A stretch of DNA of 64,000 nucleotides, from the NCBI GenBank assembly GCA_029215795.1, contig JARDYH010000001.1, positions 230,295,654-230,359,653 on the forward strand, given 5' to 3'. A program made the position numbers and the translations under genes. Origin of the DNA: Anniella stebbinsi (Eukaryota > Chordata > Lepidosauria > Squamata > Anniellidae). Under the pieces are notes generated by a model. It ran no database searches. It saw only the letters and a list, made by a program, of their open reading frames with translations, and was not told the DNA's origin. Shown here piece after piece: positions 1 through 10,647 of the stretch; the stretch's first letter is position 1, and each line of letters opens with the position of its first letter.

Positions 1-114
1 ATAGGCAGCAGGTGCCCTTTACACCCATGCTGTCATTAGAGAAGATGATGAATGTGAGGTAAGGTGGGGAAGGAACTAAGAATTAGCCAACTCTACAATG
101 GTATAAACTGTAGT

Positions 115-150
115 AGTAGTAATAATGATAATGATAATAATAATAATAGG
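115..150. repeat. AAT-rich microsatellite
   Basis: An impure run of AGT, AAT and GAT triplets ends in clean AAT units. It directly borders the 5' side of the R4/Dong-like fragment that follows, and the same triplet forms the 3' tail of that fragment. Confidence 0.85.
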
Positions 151-401
151 AAAAGGTCACAATTATTCCATTAGTCACATCAGTCACCAGCACCACATCT
201 AAAAACTATACAGAAAACCACCAGAAACTGGGCCTACCAAAATACATCAGCATCCAGAAAGTAGTCATACTTAAAACATGCTCAATTGTCAGGCAATTCC
301 TGAATCTGTAAAAAAACCAGCATGACTTGGCAAAGCCCATCATGTCCATCTAGAAAAACCATCATGAGCGAGAAAGAGAATAATAATAATAATAATAATA
401 G
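149..401 (+). mobile_element. R4/Dong-like non-LTR retrotransposon, 3' end
   Basis: About 230 bp match, in the opposite orientation, the segment at 56843-57136. Shared landmarks are GGTCACAATTAT, ACATCAGTCACC, a CAGAAAACC block, AATTCCTGAAT and GAGCGAGAAAGAGA. The other copy keeps an open frame over much of this sequence, so this is a coding end plus 3' UTR. It ends in (AAT)n at 379-401 and is preceded by AAT repeats. Dong, in the R4 clade, is known to sit in TAA repeats and carry such a tail; that is the main reason for the assignment. This copy has several stops and is 5' truncated. Clade assignment is inference; being a dispersed repeat is directly visible. Confidence 0.55.
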
Positions 402-829
402 GCAGCCATTATACTGTATTTTACTGAATCATACCCTGAAAACTCTTAATGGACGTGAATGCTTAGCAAACTGGGCAGTTTAAAATCAATTATCTTGCCT
501 ATGGAAAGAGACTTGGGACTGTTTTCATATAGATTTTTATTTCTTTCTTATTGGACTAAGATGTCATTCCTGTCAACTAAATTCAAACTAATTTTCTGAA
601 GGCAAGTGAAAAAAGGTTGCAATTTTGTTCACTTTGCTGATTTCACAGACTCTCTTAGCCTTTAGGTGACAGGATTTCTTGTGTTGTTATCTATAATTCT
701 TCTTTACCCGTGGGGCCGTTTCTCAGGGGATACAGATTTCCTTTACAAGGAAAGCACTTCTACAAAGCAAGAAACATGCAAATCCCTTAAAGGAAACCAA
801 GAGCATTCGTTCTGTTGTATGTGCATCCC
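402..829. other. No recognised feature
   Basis: AT-rich sequence without a repeat or coding signature I can name. It ends in TGCATCCC (822-829), the left target-site copy of the MITE that follows. Confidence 0.6.
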
Positions 830-1149
830 TAGGCTGACCATATGAAAAGGAGGACAGAGCTCATATAACTTTAACAGTTGTAGAGAAAAGGGGATTTCAG
901 CCAGTGTCATTTGTATGCAATTAGTTCCTGGTGATATTCCCTCTTCATCACAACAGTTAAAGTTGCAGGCACTATACTAGAGTGACCATATACAAAAGAA
1001 GGCAGGGGCCCTGCAACTTTAACTGTTGTGATGAAGAAGGAATATCACCAGGAACTAATTGCATACAAATGACACTGGCTGAAATCCCCTTTTCTCTACA
1101 ACTGTTAAAGTTACATGAGCCCTGTCCTCCTTTTCAGATGGTCAGCCTA
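830..1149. mobile_element. 320-bp inverted-dimer hAT-type MITE, copy 1
   Basis: Starts TAGGCTGACCATATGAAAAG and ends with its complement (CTTTTCAGATGGTCAGCCTA). It is flanked by TGCATCCC (822-829) and TGCATTCC (1150-1157), an 8-bp duplication with one mismatch; 8 bp is the hAT signature. A complete monomer in reverse orientation occupies 978-1149, beginning TAGAGTGACC, preceded by a monomer arm lacking about 30 terminal bases. The copy at 48639-48958 has exactly the same length and junction. It encodes no transposase; the 61-codon frame at 982-1167 runs through the arm and also occurs in the other copy, so it is repeat-derived. Confidence 0.88.
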
Positions 1150-1157
1150 TGCATTCC

Positions 1158-2825
1158 TCAAATGTGACTCGCTACATGCAGCATTCATTTCCTTTTTCTT
1201 CATTTAGACAAGTGCTTTCCATGGAGGAAACACAAAACCCTCAAAGTTACTCAGGCATTTTATGATTTTCCTTTGAATTCGAGAGATTTCTTGCCATTGA
1301 TTTTGGAGACAAAATAATTATGCCCTTTGCGTCTGTATGCTAGTATTATTTTTCCCCCCTGTCCCCTTTTGCCTTTGGCCCTACCCGCTACTGGAACATG
1401 GCAATAAAATGCAACATTTATTATTATGATCAGCCTAACTGCCTGCCCCCTGCCTGAGTTGCTCGCATGAGTTCCTTTCATGAGATCTCTGGATCCAATC
1501 CAGTGTTACTAACACATTTTAGGACTTCTCCACATTTAGCAAACCCCCCACAGCCTTACCAGAGCTTTGTCTTCCAGAGATTTTGTGGGTTTAACACTTG
1601 GCACAATACACCCGCTCCCCCACCCCATTTTTGCTGGTTCCTCCCCATATGTTTTATTTGTACCGCTAGGAGATGGCACTGCTTTACTGTGAGATTTCAA
1701 TTTATTACAGCATTTTGGTTTTTAAAAAAAATAAAATGGTGGATTCCTGTTTGAAAATAGCAGGATAGGCATCAGAGGTTGACGACATCTGACCTGCAAA
1801 CAGCCATGAGTGACCAGTCATGAGCGTGCAATAAAATGCTTGTTTGAAGATGTTCTTATTTGCAGCCTTATCAGTCTACAGAGTTGTGTATATTTTTGCA
1901 TAACTGGATATGAGATTGGATCAATATCCTTAAGGAATCTGCTGTATGTACAATTAAACAAGGTCAGTGGCTTTCTTTTGTTAGCGTTGTTACAGATATA
2001 GATAAATAATGAGCTGAATACAAAACTACAGGTAGCTTTTCATTGTCTTAACTGGTATGGAGATGGGATAGGTACAGAATGAGCTTGGAAAAAATCATCA
2101 ATAAATGTTTCAGACTTAAATTTAAAACATGTAACATGCAAGAAAGTCAGACAAGGAAAGATTATATCGGCATAATTATATGAATGCCAATTATTGGGTA
2201 GTTAGTATTTTGCAAAATTAAGAGAAAAATGTTGATGGTACAATAAGACGTATGCTATAAGAGATTCCTTGCTTTGAGAATTCAAATTAATGCATATTTA
2301 TTTCCCCTTTAAAAAGAGACTTTTGCCTAAGAGATTGACTAAATTTTGAAAAATTGAGCATTGGTAGCAAGAAAAAAAAATGCCAAAGATGTAGAAGCTT
2401 CTTTTGTATTGTGAATTAAAAATTGAAAGTGAAATGGTGAAATGACCACAGGATATGGGAGATGACATACCTATGGGGCTATCTTTGGAAGTCTAGATAG
2501 TCTACATTCTTATGGAATATAAGTAAGGGAGATTGCTTTAAAACAGGATCTATGCCTCACATATTGAATACAACAGCTAGGAATTACACTCCTAAATGCT
2601 GGAAATGAAAATAAGAAAAAATTCAAGGCTCTAGAATACCCTGCTGAGGGAAGTTAGGTTGGCCTTCCACCACCAGACAAAAACATTTTTGTTCAAGCAG
2701 GCCTTCAGCATCTAAGCTGGTTGCTAAGGGTCATTTAAATTAGTTGGTGCTCTTTATTATTTTTTATTGTTTTCTTTAAATTGTATTTTAAAATTGATTT
2801 GGTTTCATATTTTAATCAAGGGGTA
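1158..2825. other. AT-rich stretch, no recognised gene
   Basis: No repeat boundary, splice-flanked frame or RNA gene could be supported. Frames of 63 to 95 codons here lack family similarity. One CTCF-like motif is listed separately. Confidence 0.6.
1666..1680 (+). promoter_or_regulatory. CTCF-like motif, weak
   Basis: CTAGGAGATGGCACT matches 13 of 15 positions of the CTCF core consensus CCASYAGRKGGCRSY. One 15-mer in 64 kb can match at this level by chance; occupancy is not known. Confidence 0.2.
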
Positions 2826-3215
2826 CCTCTAGACGGGCACTATTCCCCTCAGTAGCTTCGGAGTGGTGGCAGGTGGATTACATGATGCTGCCGCCACTCC
2901 AAAGCTACTGTGGGGAAAAGCCCCAAAGCTCCACTCTAAAAAAGTCAGGCATTTACCCCGTCTTATTTAGAGTGGAGCGGGCTGGGCAGTGAAGGGGATG
3001 GATCAGAGAGCCATAAGCTCTCTACACCACCTCCACAGTCCTCCCCCCCATTTTTACTGTGGAAGAGGGTGGCTGATGCTCCCAGCCACGCCTCCAGCTG
3101 TTGCTGGGAAGGCGCGGGCGCGGTAGTGGCGGCGGCGGCAGGAAAACCCACTGTGGCGCTCCTTCTGCTGTAGATGGGCGGAAGGAGTGCCAATGCAAGG
3201 CCGCACTGGTGCTGT
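2826..3215. mobile_element. GC-rich foldback block, probable DNA-transposon remnant
   Basis: GC-rich sequence in AT-rich surroundings with two strong hairpins. The first pairs 2843-2872 with 2888-2917 over a 15-nt loop. The second pairs GCTCCACTCTAAA (2928-2940) with TTTAGAGTGGAGC (2966-2978). Such nested foldbacks are usual in non-autonomous DNA transposons, but I found no terminal repeat pair or target duplication, so both ends are approximate. The 100-codon antisense frame at 2963-3265 is low-complexity Ala/Pro/Ser-rich translation of the GC-rich repeat. Confidence 0.4.
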
Positions 3216-3245
3216 AAAGTGGAGGGCAAGGTTTTGTTTTTCATC

Positions 3246-3322
3246 TGGATTTTATTGTTGCCCACCTTGTGCCATTTTCAGGGGGAAAAGGCAGGATATA
3301 AATTAAATAATATGTAAATAAG
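3246..3322 (+). mobile_element. L2-like LINE or SINE 3' tail
   Basis: Reads GTTGCCCACCTTGTGCC, then GGCAGGATATAAATTAAATA. This is the layout of L2-type tails (a short stem, then GGCRGGATATAAAT and A/T-rich tetramers). It points along the + strand, whereas the adjacent L2 reverse transcriptase is antisense, so it is a separate insertion. Confidence 0.45.
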
Positions 3323-3369
3323 GGAGCAATCCTATGTCCCCTAGAGAGCATCTGGGGGGACACTGTTTT

Positions 3370-3905
3370 TTCCTCACTTTTCTGGCTCCCTTTTGACAGG
3401 AGTATCTCTGTCGTGTCTGGACGAAGCATCCAATTTGTTCACCCTCATCCAGTTCAGACACTGATTTAGAACTAGAGCAGCTTCCTTACATTTTGATGGA
3501 AAGGAGAGATAGAATTGGGTGTTACCAGCATAATGGTGGCACATAATCCCCCAAAACTCCAGACAATCTCTTCCAATGTATATGTTAGATAACATGGGGG
3601 ATAAGATGGAACCCTGAATGAAACCACAGACCAACAGCCACAGCATCAAACAAGAATTCCTCAGCATCACTTTCTGAAATCACCCCTCCAAGAAGGACTG
3701 GAGGTACCATATCACAGTGCCTCCTGGTCCCATTTCAGTCAGACACCTCAGAAAGATACCATGGTCTACAGTATTGAAAGCTGCCGAGAGATCCAGGAGA
3801 ACCCATGGGAACACACTCCCTCTGTCCAGTTTCTGGCATGGATCAACCACCAAGGTGGCCAAAGCAGATGCTGTCCCAAAACTAGGTCTGAAGCCTGATT
3901 GAAAT
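3370..3905 (-). mobile_element. L2-type LINE fragment with decayed reverse transcriptase
   Basis: On the minus strand, two frames together cover the central reverse transcriptase. The frame at 3680-3862 contains LLDLSAAFNTVDH, the palm motif that holds the first catalytic Asp region. The frame at 3374-3670 contains GSILSPMLSNIY and then YAGNTQ, a decayed form of the YADD catalytic box: both Asp are lost. After NQCLNWMRVNKL the frame shifts near 3426 and continues as RPDTTEILLS. The order and motifs match L2/CR1-group LINEs and the better copy at 36985-38157. Frameshifts and loss of catalytic residues make it a dead fragment; both ends are truncated. Confidence 0.75.
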
Positions 3906-4349
3906 GGATCTGCCTCATCCAGAAATCCTTGTACACATTTTGTTTACGCTTTTTCAAATGTATGCATTTTTCTGAGTTATTTTTCCATTGAATAAATGTT
4001 TTGTGTGTGTTTCTTTTCAAATATATGCATTTTTGTGCGCATTTTTGAAATAAATGGATGGTTGTGCACACTGATCCAAATGTACACACTTTTTGTACAC
4101 CTTTCTTTGTATACTGCATCACAAACTTCAGGAATGTGTGGATGTTGACAGCAAACTTTTGTGATTTGTGTTTGATTTACAAACCAAATTAATTCTTCCC
4201 CTATCCCTAGTCTCAAATATGAAAACACCATTTCTGCCTGTGTTTCCTGTTGCTCATGTCTTGGTTCAAGGGACTGGGGCAAACCCAAGTTAAGCCATGG
4301 AGCAGGAAGAAGAGCTTCTATAACAAGTGGCACTATTTTATACCATCCA
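3906..4349. other. AT-rich sequence, possibly old hAT interior
   Basis: Rich in ATGCATTTTT and TTTGTACAC motifs similar in style to 38780-39030, and ends near CCCCTATCCCTAG, which resembles a hAT terminus. No partner terminus was found, so no element is defined. Confidence 0.25.
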
Positions 4350-4569
4350 CTGATTTTCTCCTAAAAATATAATGTCCATTCCTGCACGCACACTGTCCTG
4401 GAAAATGTAGGTTTATCTAATGAATTTGCATGTTTGGCAATGACTGACCACAACTATAGTGAAACAAAATATTTTGGAAAGCTTATATTCAAGCATTCCA
4501 TATTCCCACCCCCACCCCCATAACTCCCCATAATCCAAAGTGTATGTTTTTTGTCTTTTGGTGTTTCAG

Positions 4570-4679
4570 TTTTCAACATATGCTCTCTCCGCGTGCGTTG
4601 TGGAGGAATGTGTTATAAATGGGATGGCAAAAACTGTATCCATCCAGACATTTGTACTCCTGAAAGCCTGACGCTTTGA
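4570..4679 (+). CDS. Candidate terminal coding exon, unidentified Cys-rich peptide
   Basis: A pyrimidine-rich tract ending TTTTGGTGTTTCAG (4556-4569) resembles a splice acceptor. After two bases that would complete a split codon, a frame of 35 codons runs to TGA at 4677-4679. Its peptide has five Cys within 25 residues, including the stretch RCGGMCYKWDGKNC, which suggests an extracellular disulphide-rich tail. I do not recognise the family. A 35-codon open run is expected by chance often enough that this is weak, and no upstream exon was identified. The following 130 bp would be 3' UTR; no clear polyadenylation site was found. Confidence 0.2.
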
Positions 4680-4811
4680 ACATTACAGATCTTCGTATAT
4701 GTCAGTATATATTGAGCGATTCTTGTCGGCAAAGATTGCGAGTCAGTTTTGGCTTAGGATTTAAGCAATGCAATCTCTCGTTCTTTTATTTTATGTTAAA
4801 TTCTGAGATAT

Positions 4812-4816
4812 AGATC

Positions 4817-4845
<29 letters not shown>
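4812..4845. repeat. (TA)n microsatellite
   Basis: Uninterrupted TA repeat preceded by ATAGATC. Confidence 0.95.
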
Positions 4846-4847
<2 letters not shown>

Positions 4848-6601
4848 TTGCAAGCTGGAAGAGCAGATGGAGCAATTTAATTCCTTTAAACTGTTGGATT
4901 CATGACAGATACATACCACGTAGTGAAGGGTTCCATCTGGCATGCACATTGGCTGTTGCAAAGATGCTTAGTAAGATGAGGTCAAAACAGATGTAATGGC
5001 ACAGGCATGGAATTAGTGAAAATATGCTTTTACTATTTTTGAAGATATATGATGTCTCTCACAGTTACACATTTGGTTTATAACGGCAGCTTCATAAATC
5101 TGATGGGAATCCTTCCAATGACTGTACTGTACCATAGGGCAGAATTATACACTACCTTTGCAAACACGTGTTTCTAAACCTACATTTTTCAGTGTGCATG
5201 CAGGAATGGAAGTTACATTTGTAGGAGAAAATCAGTGGATGGGTAGGATGTTTTTATTCTTGCCCATGTCCACTGATTTCCCCCTAGGAATGTTAGTCGA
5301 GTCAATGCCTTGTTTGGACGTAATGCTACTTAGTTTAGAGTTAGTGTGCAAGCCTCTCTACCCCTCGTACTCTGATGTGGCCACGAGGAGGAGACTATAA
5401 ACTTCCACTGCCATTTTAAACTAGTTGCAGTGTATCATTTCATCTGAACTGGAAACTGTGGTTAGTTTTAACAGAATCAAAAAACATAGTTTGAAGTTGG
5501 CTTGTTCAGACAAACGATAGTTAAAGCTAATCACAGTTAAATGACACAGTGTGGCTAGTTGAAAACATGTTTTTGAAAATGCAGATAGCATTCAAGGGGG
5601 AGGGAGAAGGGCTGATAATTATCAGCACTGCATCAGGTGTGGAATGGGAATTTAGCCCTTTCCTTCCCACAGAAATGATTTCTGTTAAGAATAAATCTGC
5701 TATGGATACCAGTGCAACGATGCATTCAATCTAACGTCATATTTAGTTTGGCCCTCAGTCTATCCTACCTTACAGAGCTGATATTTCGATAAAATGGGAT
5801 ATCCTCATGTGTGCTGGATCGAGCTTCAGGGTTGAAGAAAATTTTATTCAGGGGAGGCTGGTGGCTCCATTTTCAGTGGGATGGAAATTCCATTCTGGAT
5901 TTTAGTTTGAACCAGCCAGGAGTCTAAAGGAGCTATCCAACGTGCCAGCTTTTCAACTTTTGGCTGACTGTAATGAAGTCTGGAATTAAATGTCTGCCCC
6001 CCCTGAAACTGGAGCCACCAGCCTCCCCTGAATATAATAAGTTAGTCACAAAAAATAGGGGGGAGGGGGAAGTTGCTTTATTACTTGTCCTCCAGTTGGC
6101 AGCAGCAATGAAGGGAATATTTTGTGAACATGAGAAAGGGGTGTGTGCGTTTTTGCTTCTTAAAGGAGCAGTCAGCAAAATTACAATCTTGTCTGCTTTT
6201 CTTGTATACGGAAGAAGTCCAGGCAAAACTGTTAAAGCAAATATGACCCCTACTGGGATAGGAAGCTAGTTCATATAACCTGCATTGACAACTTCTCCTG
6301 AAGGATCCCTGATTTTGTTGTGGAAGGGCTAGGTTTGTTTACTACTCTTTAGCTCTGCCAACATGTCAGAATGGCTCTCTAAAGAACCTATTAATTCTGG
6401 CTGAAGATAAAGCTAAAACCCCAGATATAACCCCCTCCGATCAATTATTTTCACAAAGAATGGAGTTTCAGGCACCCTGCATTTCCTTCCAGCTTTAGAG
6501 ATATGCCTGGAGTCCTGCAGACTGAGACAGCTGATATCTAGGACTGTGGAACTTGCAGAAATTTGTAGAAAAGCCATAATAATGAATTGAGGTGAAACCA
6601 C
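4846..6601. other. No recognised gene; small inverted repeat inside
   Basis: Mostly unassigned. At 5452-5464 and 5527-5539, ACTGTGGTTAG and CTAATCACAGT face each other around a CTTGTTCAGACAA core, recalling the GGCCTGTTCAGA MITE family at 20164 and 32478. The frames of 60 to 98 codons are on both strands of the same sequence and have no family signature. Confidence 0.5.
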
Positions 6602-6637
6602 AGAGAGAGAGAGCGAGAGAGAGTGAGAGAGAGAGCA
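6602..6637. repeat. GA-rich simple repeat
   Basis: Impure (GA)n with GAGC interruptions. Confidence 0.85.
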
Positions 6638-6892
6638 GAATGCATTTATCCTCACCCCTAAGCTGGAAGTCTATCCTGTTAAAATCAAAGGAACCTGATC
6701 CAAATATGTGTCCAAGGCATGAAGAACAAGGCAGTCAAGACATCTGAGTAAGTATCTACTCTTGTGACAAGTAGGAGGGTCCGTGGTCCACACTGCAATT
6801 ACACTGTGGGCAGAACTAATGTGGATGAAGATTTTACATTTTTAAAGCATGGGCAGGAAAAAAATAGATGAGCTGATAAATGTGGGAACTTT

Positions 6893-7248
6893 GGACAGAA
6901 TTCAGTGGGGTGCTGATGCCTCCACCGTTTCTCTTCTGCTCTGCCAATTCTGTTGCGTAAGCAGCTCCCACCGCTTATGCAACACCGATTTAGCTTTTCC
7001 AGGGCAACCTGAAATGAGCGGAAATCTTTGTTTCTGGTTGGCTGATCTCGCATAAGAGAACTCCGCCAGCTGACCTCCTTCTGGAAATGAATGTTTCTGT
7101 TCATTTTGGAGCTTCCCCAAGGAAGTGATAAATGTCCCTTGCATAAGTGGTTGGTCCCACTTGTGCAATGGAATCCCGGTTTGCAGAGGGGAATTAGCAG
7201 GGTGTAAAAGAACCAGTGGGGGCATAAGGACCCCATTGGATTCTGCCC
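6893..7248. mobile_element. Palindromic MITE with GGRCAGAATYCARTGGGG ends
   Basis: The left end GGACAGAATTCAGTGGGG pairs with the right end CCCCATTGGATTCTGCCC, giving 15 matches in 18. Internal sequence is also partly self-complementary (CATAAGTGGTTGG / CCACCGCTTATGC region). No clear target duplication was seen, so the superfamily is not assigned. The antisense frames of 145 and 107 codons lie within it and are repeat translations. Confidence 0.55.
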
Positions 7249-7300
7249 TGAATGCTCCTACCTATGGGCATACCGCAACACAAAGTTAGGAGTAAGTCTG

Positions 7301-7374
7301 TAGTCCTAGGCACAGTTATCTAGAGTAAGACCCGATAAACACAATGGGATTTAGTTATGAGTAAACATGCATAT
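7301..7374. repeat. Dispersed short palindromic repeat, CCATTGAACTCAATGG type
   Basis: Decayed relative of the well-preserved copy at 39951-40000: GAGTAAGACCCGATAAACACAATGGGATTTAGTTATGAGTAAACATGCAT in pieces. Other traces are at 29787-29845 and 36052-36115. Confidence 0.45.
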
Positions 7375-7464
7375 TTCTGCACCTAAAGCAGAAGATACTG
7401 GTTCCTTCATCTGCCAAGTAGGGATGTTTGGATTTCCATGGCCATAGTAAAAAGGACTTGGAAG

Positions 7465-8467
7465 TAGTGATGTGCACAGTAAAAAAAAATCGAATTGGAA
7501 TCGGAATTGATGCTTTGGATCGGATCGGATTGGAGGCTTTCCGAATAAGATCTGATTCCGATCCGAAAATCGAACACCATTTTAGGTGTTTTTGCCATAG
7601 GCTTGCATTTGGGGAAAGAAAGCTTTCCCCCAATGCAAGCCTATGCGGAAAACATGGGGGCGGGTGAGGGGGGACCTAACTCCCCCCCTGTCCCACCCCC
7701 CGCACTCGCTCTCCTTACCTGCCGGGGCTATCCGCTTCCATCCGCTGCCACCCGCTGGCGCCCACTGGTCCCTTCTACTGAGAAACAGGCTTCGCAGCCT
7801 GTTTCTCAGTAGAAGGGACCAGAAGGCGGCAGCGGACGGCCCTGGCAGGTAAGTGGGGACCTCTGTCTCCTTCTCCCTTCCCCTCATTCAACCTGCCAGC
7901 GTCCTGCGCTGCTGTCCGCTGCTTCTGTACTACTGATAAGCAGGCCTTGAGGCCTGTTTATCAGTAGTATGGAAGCAGAGGATGGCAGGGCGGGACACCG
8001 GCAGGTAACAGGGGACCTCCACCTCCCTCCCCCCTCCCCCCACTCGCGCTCCTTACCTGCTGCCTCCTCACTGCCGTCCACTGCCGCCCGCTGCTTCAGT
8101 ACTACTGAGAAACAGGTCTTGCAGCCTGTTCCACAGTAGAGCGAGGGCGTGCCAAGTGATGATGTCACCCAGTGCGCTGTCGCTCTATTGTGGAACAGGC
8201 CGCAAGGCCTGTTTCAAAGTAGCACAGAAGCAGTGGGCAGCAGTAGGCAGCAGTGGACAGCGGTGAGGAGGCAGCAGGTAAGGAACAAGAGTGGGGGGAG
8301 GGGGGAGGAGGTCTGATCCTCCGATTTTTCTGATCTGGATCAGGTCCGTTCGGATCGGATTTGAATCAGATTGGACGATCCAGATGATCAGGATCGGATA
8401 ATTTTATCTGATTTTGCCCGGATCGGGTCCGGATCGTGGATCGGACCCAATCCACCACACATCTCAA
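7465..8467. mobile_element. 1-kb non-autonomous hAT foldback element
   Basis: Bounded by a perfect 8-bp duplication CTTGGAAG (7457-7464 and 8468-8475), with ends TAGTGATGTGCA and CACACATCTCAA as imperfect terminal repeats. The outer zones are rich in CGGATCGGAT-type repeats (7490-7570, 8320-8460). The centre holds three successive palindromes, each opening with a TTACCTGC-like sequence and closing with its complement: 7713-7853, 7891-8006 and 8051-8283. The first contains a perfect 25-nt stem (7766-7790 with 7797-7821, loop TTCGCA). The third is a double hairpin about a GTGATGATGTCAC centre and recurs in the element at 45885. No transposase frame; mobilisation in trans is inferred. Confidence 0.85.
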
Positions 8468-8475
8468 CTTGGAAG

Positions 8476-8722
8476 AATGATAGTCCGCAAAATTTCAGTT
8501 GTGGAAGCAGTAATTTTGGATACCACATTTGAATTTCATGCCTATGGATGTGCTCTGATTTCTGTACTTTTTGGTTTTTTTCCTTTTAGGTTAGGAGCAA
8601 CTGGAGAGAAAACCAGTTCTGTTTATTATATGAAATACAAAACTAACACATCAACCAATGTTGTCATATATCAATTTTATATCAATGCCATATATCAAAC
8701 AACTACATGTTGTTTAAAGTTA
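8476..8722. other. No recognised feature
   Basis: AT-rich spacer between two DNA transposons. Confidence 0.5.
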
Positions 8723-8870
8723 AGCCTTTCCCAATTGGGTGTCATCCAAATGTGTTGCACCACAACTCCCTTCATCCCTTCTCAGCATTCTGGGATAATG
8801 GCTGGGGAAGGTGGGAATTATAATCCAACACATCTGGAGGATGCTCTTTGGGGAAGGCTGAAAGACATAG
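8723..8870. mobile_element. Palindromic MITE, CATCYAGATGTGTTG family
   Basis: AGCCTTTCCCAATTGGGTGT at the left faces TTTGGGGAAGGCT at the right; internally CATCCAAATGTGTTG faces CAACACATCTGGAGG around an ACTCCCTTCATCCC core. Same family as 19358-19496, 22938-23012 and 40862-40975. No clear target duplication for this copy. Confidence 0.6.
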
Positions 8871-9109
8871 TTATCTATTATTTTTATTGCCATTAGGGGG
8901 CTCCAACTGAGGTGGGTTTGGGGGAGAAATGGGAGGACTTCAAGCTTTTGCATCTTCCTGCATCTGAACAGCACCAGCACTGCCCCTCCAACAACAACCT
9001 GAAATCAATGGGACACGTTAGTTTAGCTGACACAGTCTACATCCAACCTGCTGTATTTTAAGAGCATTTATTATTGTTATTGAATAAAGTGGTTTACAAC
9101 AGATGCAAC

Positions 9110-9180
9110 TGGAGGTCACTGATTCATAGGGTCACCATAAATCGAAGTTGACTTGAAGACACATAACTATTATTGTTACA
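9110..9180 (+). mobile_element. BovB LINE or Sauria-type SINE 3' end
   Basis: Contains GGGTCACCATAAATCGAAG followed by TTGACTTGAAGACACATAAC and an A/T-rich triplet tail. This is the decayed GGGTCGCTATGAGTCGGAATC...CGACGGCAC motif known from the 3' ends of BovB and of SINEs that borrow that tail. Too short to tell LINE from SINE. Supports a squamate source. Confidence 0.6.
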
Positions 9181-10478
9181 TTTTCATGCTTCACAATAAC
9201 TAGGGTATGATCACATATGGGCTGAAATACAGGTGGAGTAAGGTGGAATATTAAAAGGCCCTCTGGGCAGTAGGTGGAGTTAAGTGAATGATAGTGCACA
9301 CATTAATCTTACTCCTTAATTTATCAGCAAGCTTCATTTACTTCTCAGCAGCTACAAGCACGCTTCTAAGAGAGGTTTGAGGAAATTCACTATAAGGAAC
9401 TGAAAATCTGCCATGGGATACATTCATCGTACATGTAACTTGAGGGAGGGCATATTCCAGTTACCCTAAGGTAAATCTTAGGTGCCACTGCAAAAATAGT
9501 ATAGAAGAAAGTGTCTCCAATGGGCTGTCGATGCACCCTGCATACCCTGTGATGGCTGTGCAGTGGTGCTGCATTGTTTATACAATGCAGCAGCCAACTT
9601 GCAACCACCATGGGCTTTTTCGATGAAACTGTATGCTTAAAAATTAGCTGACTTACCTCAGCTTTTCCCTTTGCTGCAAGGTCACCACCTTTCCGCTGTT
9701 TGTTGGTGGTGACCTCGCCATGGGTTCAAGCTGGGGCATTCCCGGGGGCAGCAAGACGGGAAGGCAGGGCAGGGGATGGGCTTGACCAGCCGAATGGCTG
9801 CCAGGACTGCAGCTTTTTCATCTGGAAAGCCCACACTCCCTCCTGCAATCAAGATGAACATTCCCGCCCTGTAGCTGCGATGCCATGGGGTTTTGAGGGA
9901 ACAATTGGCAAAGGCGACATCATCAAGACATGGCCCAAATCTCTTGATACAACTTTCCTATGTTGGGAGCCTTACTCATTGGAAGATTTTAGCTACTAAG
10001 TATCCTTTGGAAAAATTTAACATGACAGTAGGCAGATCTAACTTCTCCAGTCCAATGATTCCAAGATAATGGTTTTGATGCCTTCTGTCTTCCAATTTTT
10101 TCCTCTCTCCATGTAAAATGAACCTACTAGAAGGGCAGTAAAAGAGGAAAGTATTCTTTACTGTCCTATTATTGGTCCTGGAGATGAATGTAAGATTCAA
10201 GTTAAGTATTTATATGATTTCCCTAGCTCAGAGAAACCTTTAATTTACATTTTAATGTAAAGGAAGCAAGCATTTATTGTTGAGAGTTCTTCCACAAAAA
10301 ATTACCCAGGGATTTATAAAAGAATTTATATTCAGGCTATTTGATACTATGCGACTTGAATTTCCTCTTCTGTGAAATTGATCATGATTGTTGGACAAAG
10401 TTTATTCCAGGTGGACTTCTCGTGGATGTGCATGGCTAGGCCTTTAATTTTTTCCTTTTGCGACAATTTTAATAGTGG
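9181..10478. other. No recognised gene
   Basis: Frames of 73 to 99 codons have no family signature. No element ends were found. Confidence 0.55.
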
Positions 10479-10647
10479 TAGGGTGACCATATCAAAAGGA
10501 GGACAGGGCTCCTGTATCTTTAACAGTTGTACTGAAGAGGGAATTTCAGCAGGTGTCATTTGTATGCATGCAGCACCTGGTGAAATTCCCTCTTCACAAC
10601 AGCTAAAGCTGCAGGAGCCCTGCCCTCTCTTGTATCTAGTCACTCTA
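10479..10647. mobile_element. 169-bp MITE monomer of the TAGGSTGACCA family
   Basis: Left end TAGGGTGACCATATCAAAAG, right end CTTGTATCTAGTCACTCTA. Its length and inner sequence equal one unit of the 320-bp dimers at 830, 48639 and (shortened) 61992. It is itself partly palindromic: TTCAGCAGGTGTCATTTGTATGC opposes GCAGCACCTGGTGAAATTCC. No convincing target duplication remains. The 98- and 93-codon frames on opposite strands across it are repeat artefacts. Confidence 0.8.

Noticed and set aside
982..1167. 61-codon frame, almost identical to one at 48791-48976, which could suggest a small gene family.
   Set aside because: Both lie inside the inverted-dimer MITE arms. Identity comes from the repeat, and the frame uses the palindrome's own sequence.
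3766..4333. Two overlapping 118-codon antisense frames.
   Set aside because: They cover partly L2 sequence out of frame and partly AT-rich DNA; no shared protein motif.
6799..7236. 145-codon antisense frame.
   Set aside because: It lies almost wholly within the palindromic MITE 6893-7248.
7422..7464. TAGGGATGTTTGG resembling a hAT terminus just left of the 7465 element.
   Set aside because: No opposite end or target duplication was found.
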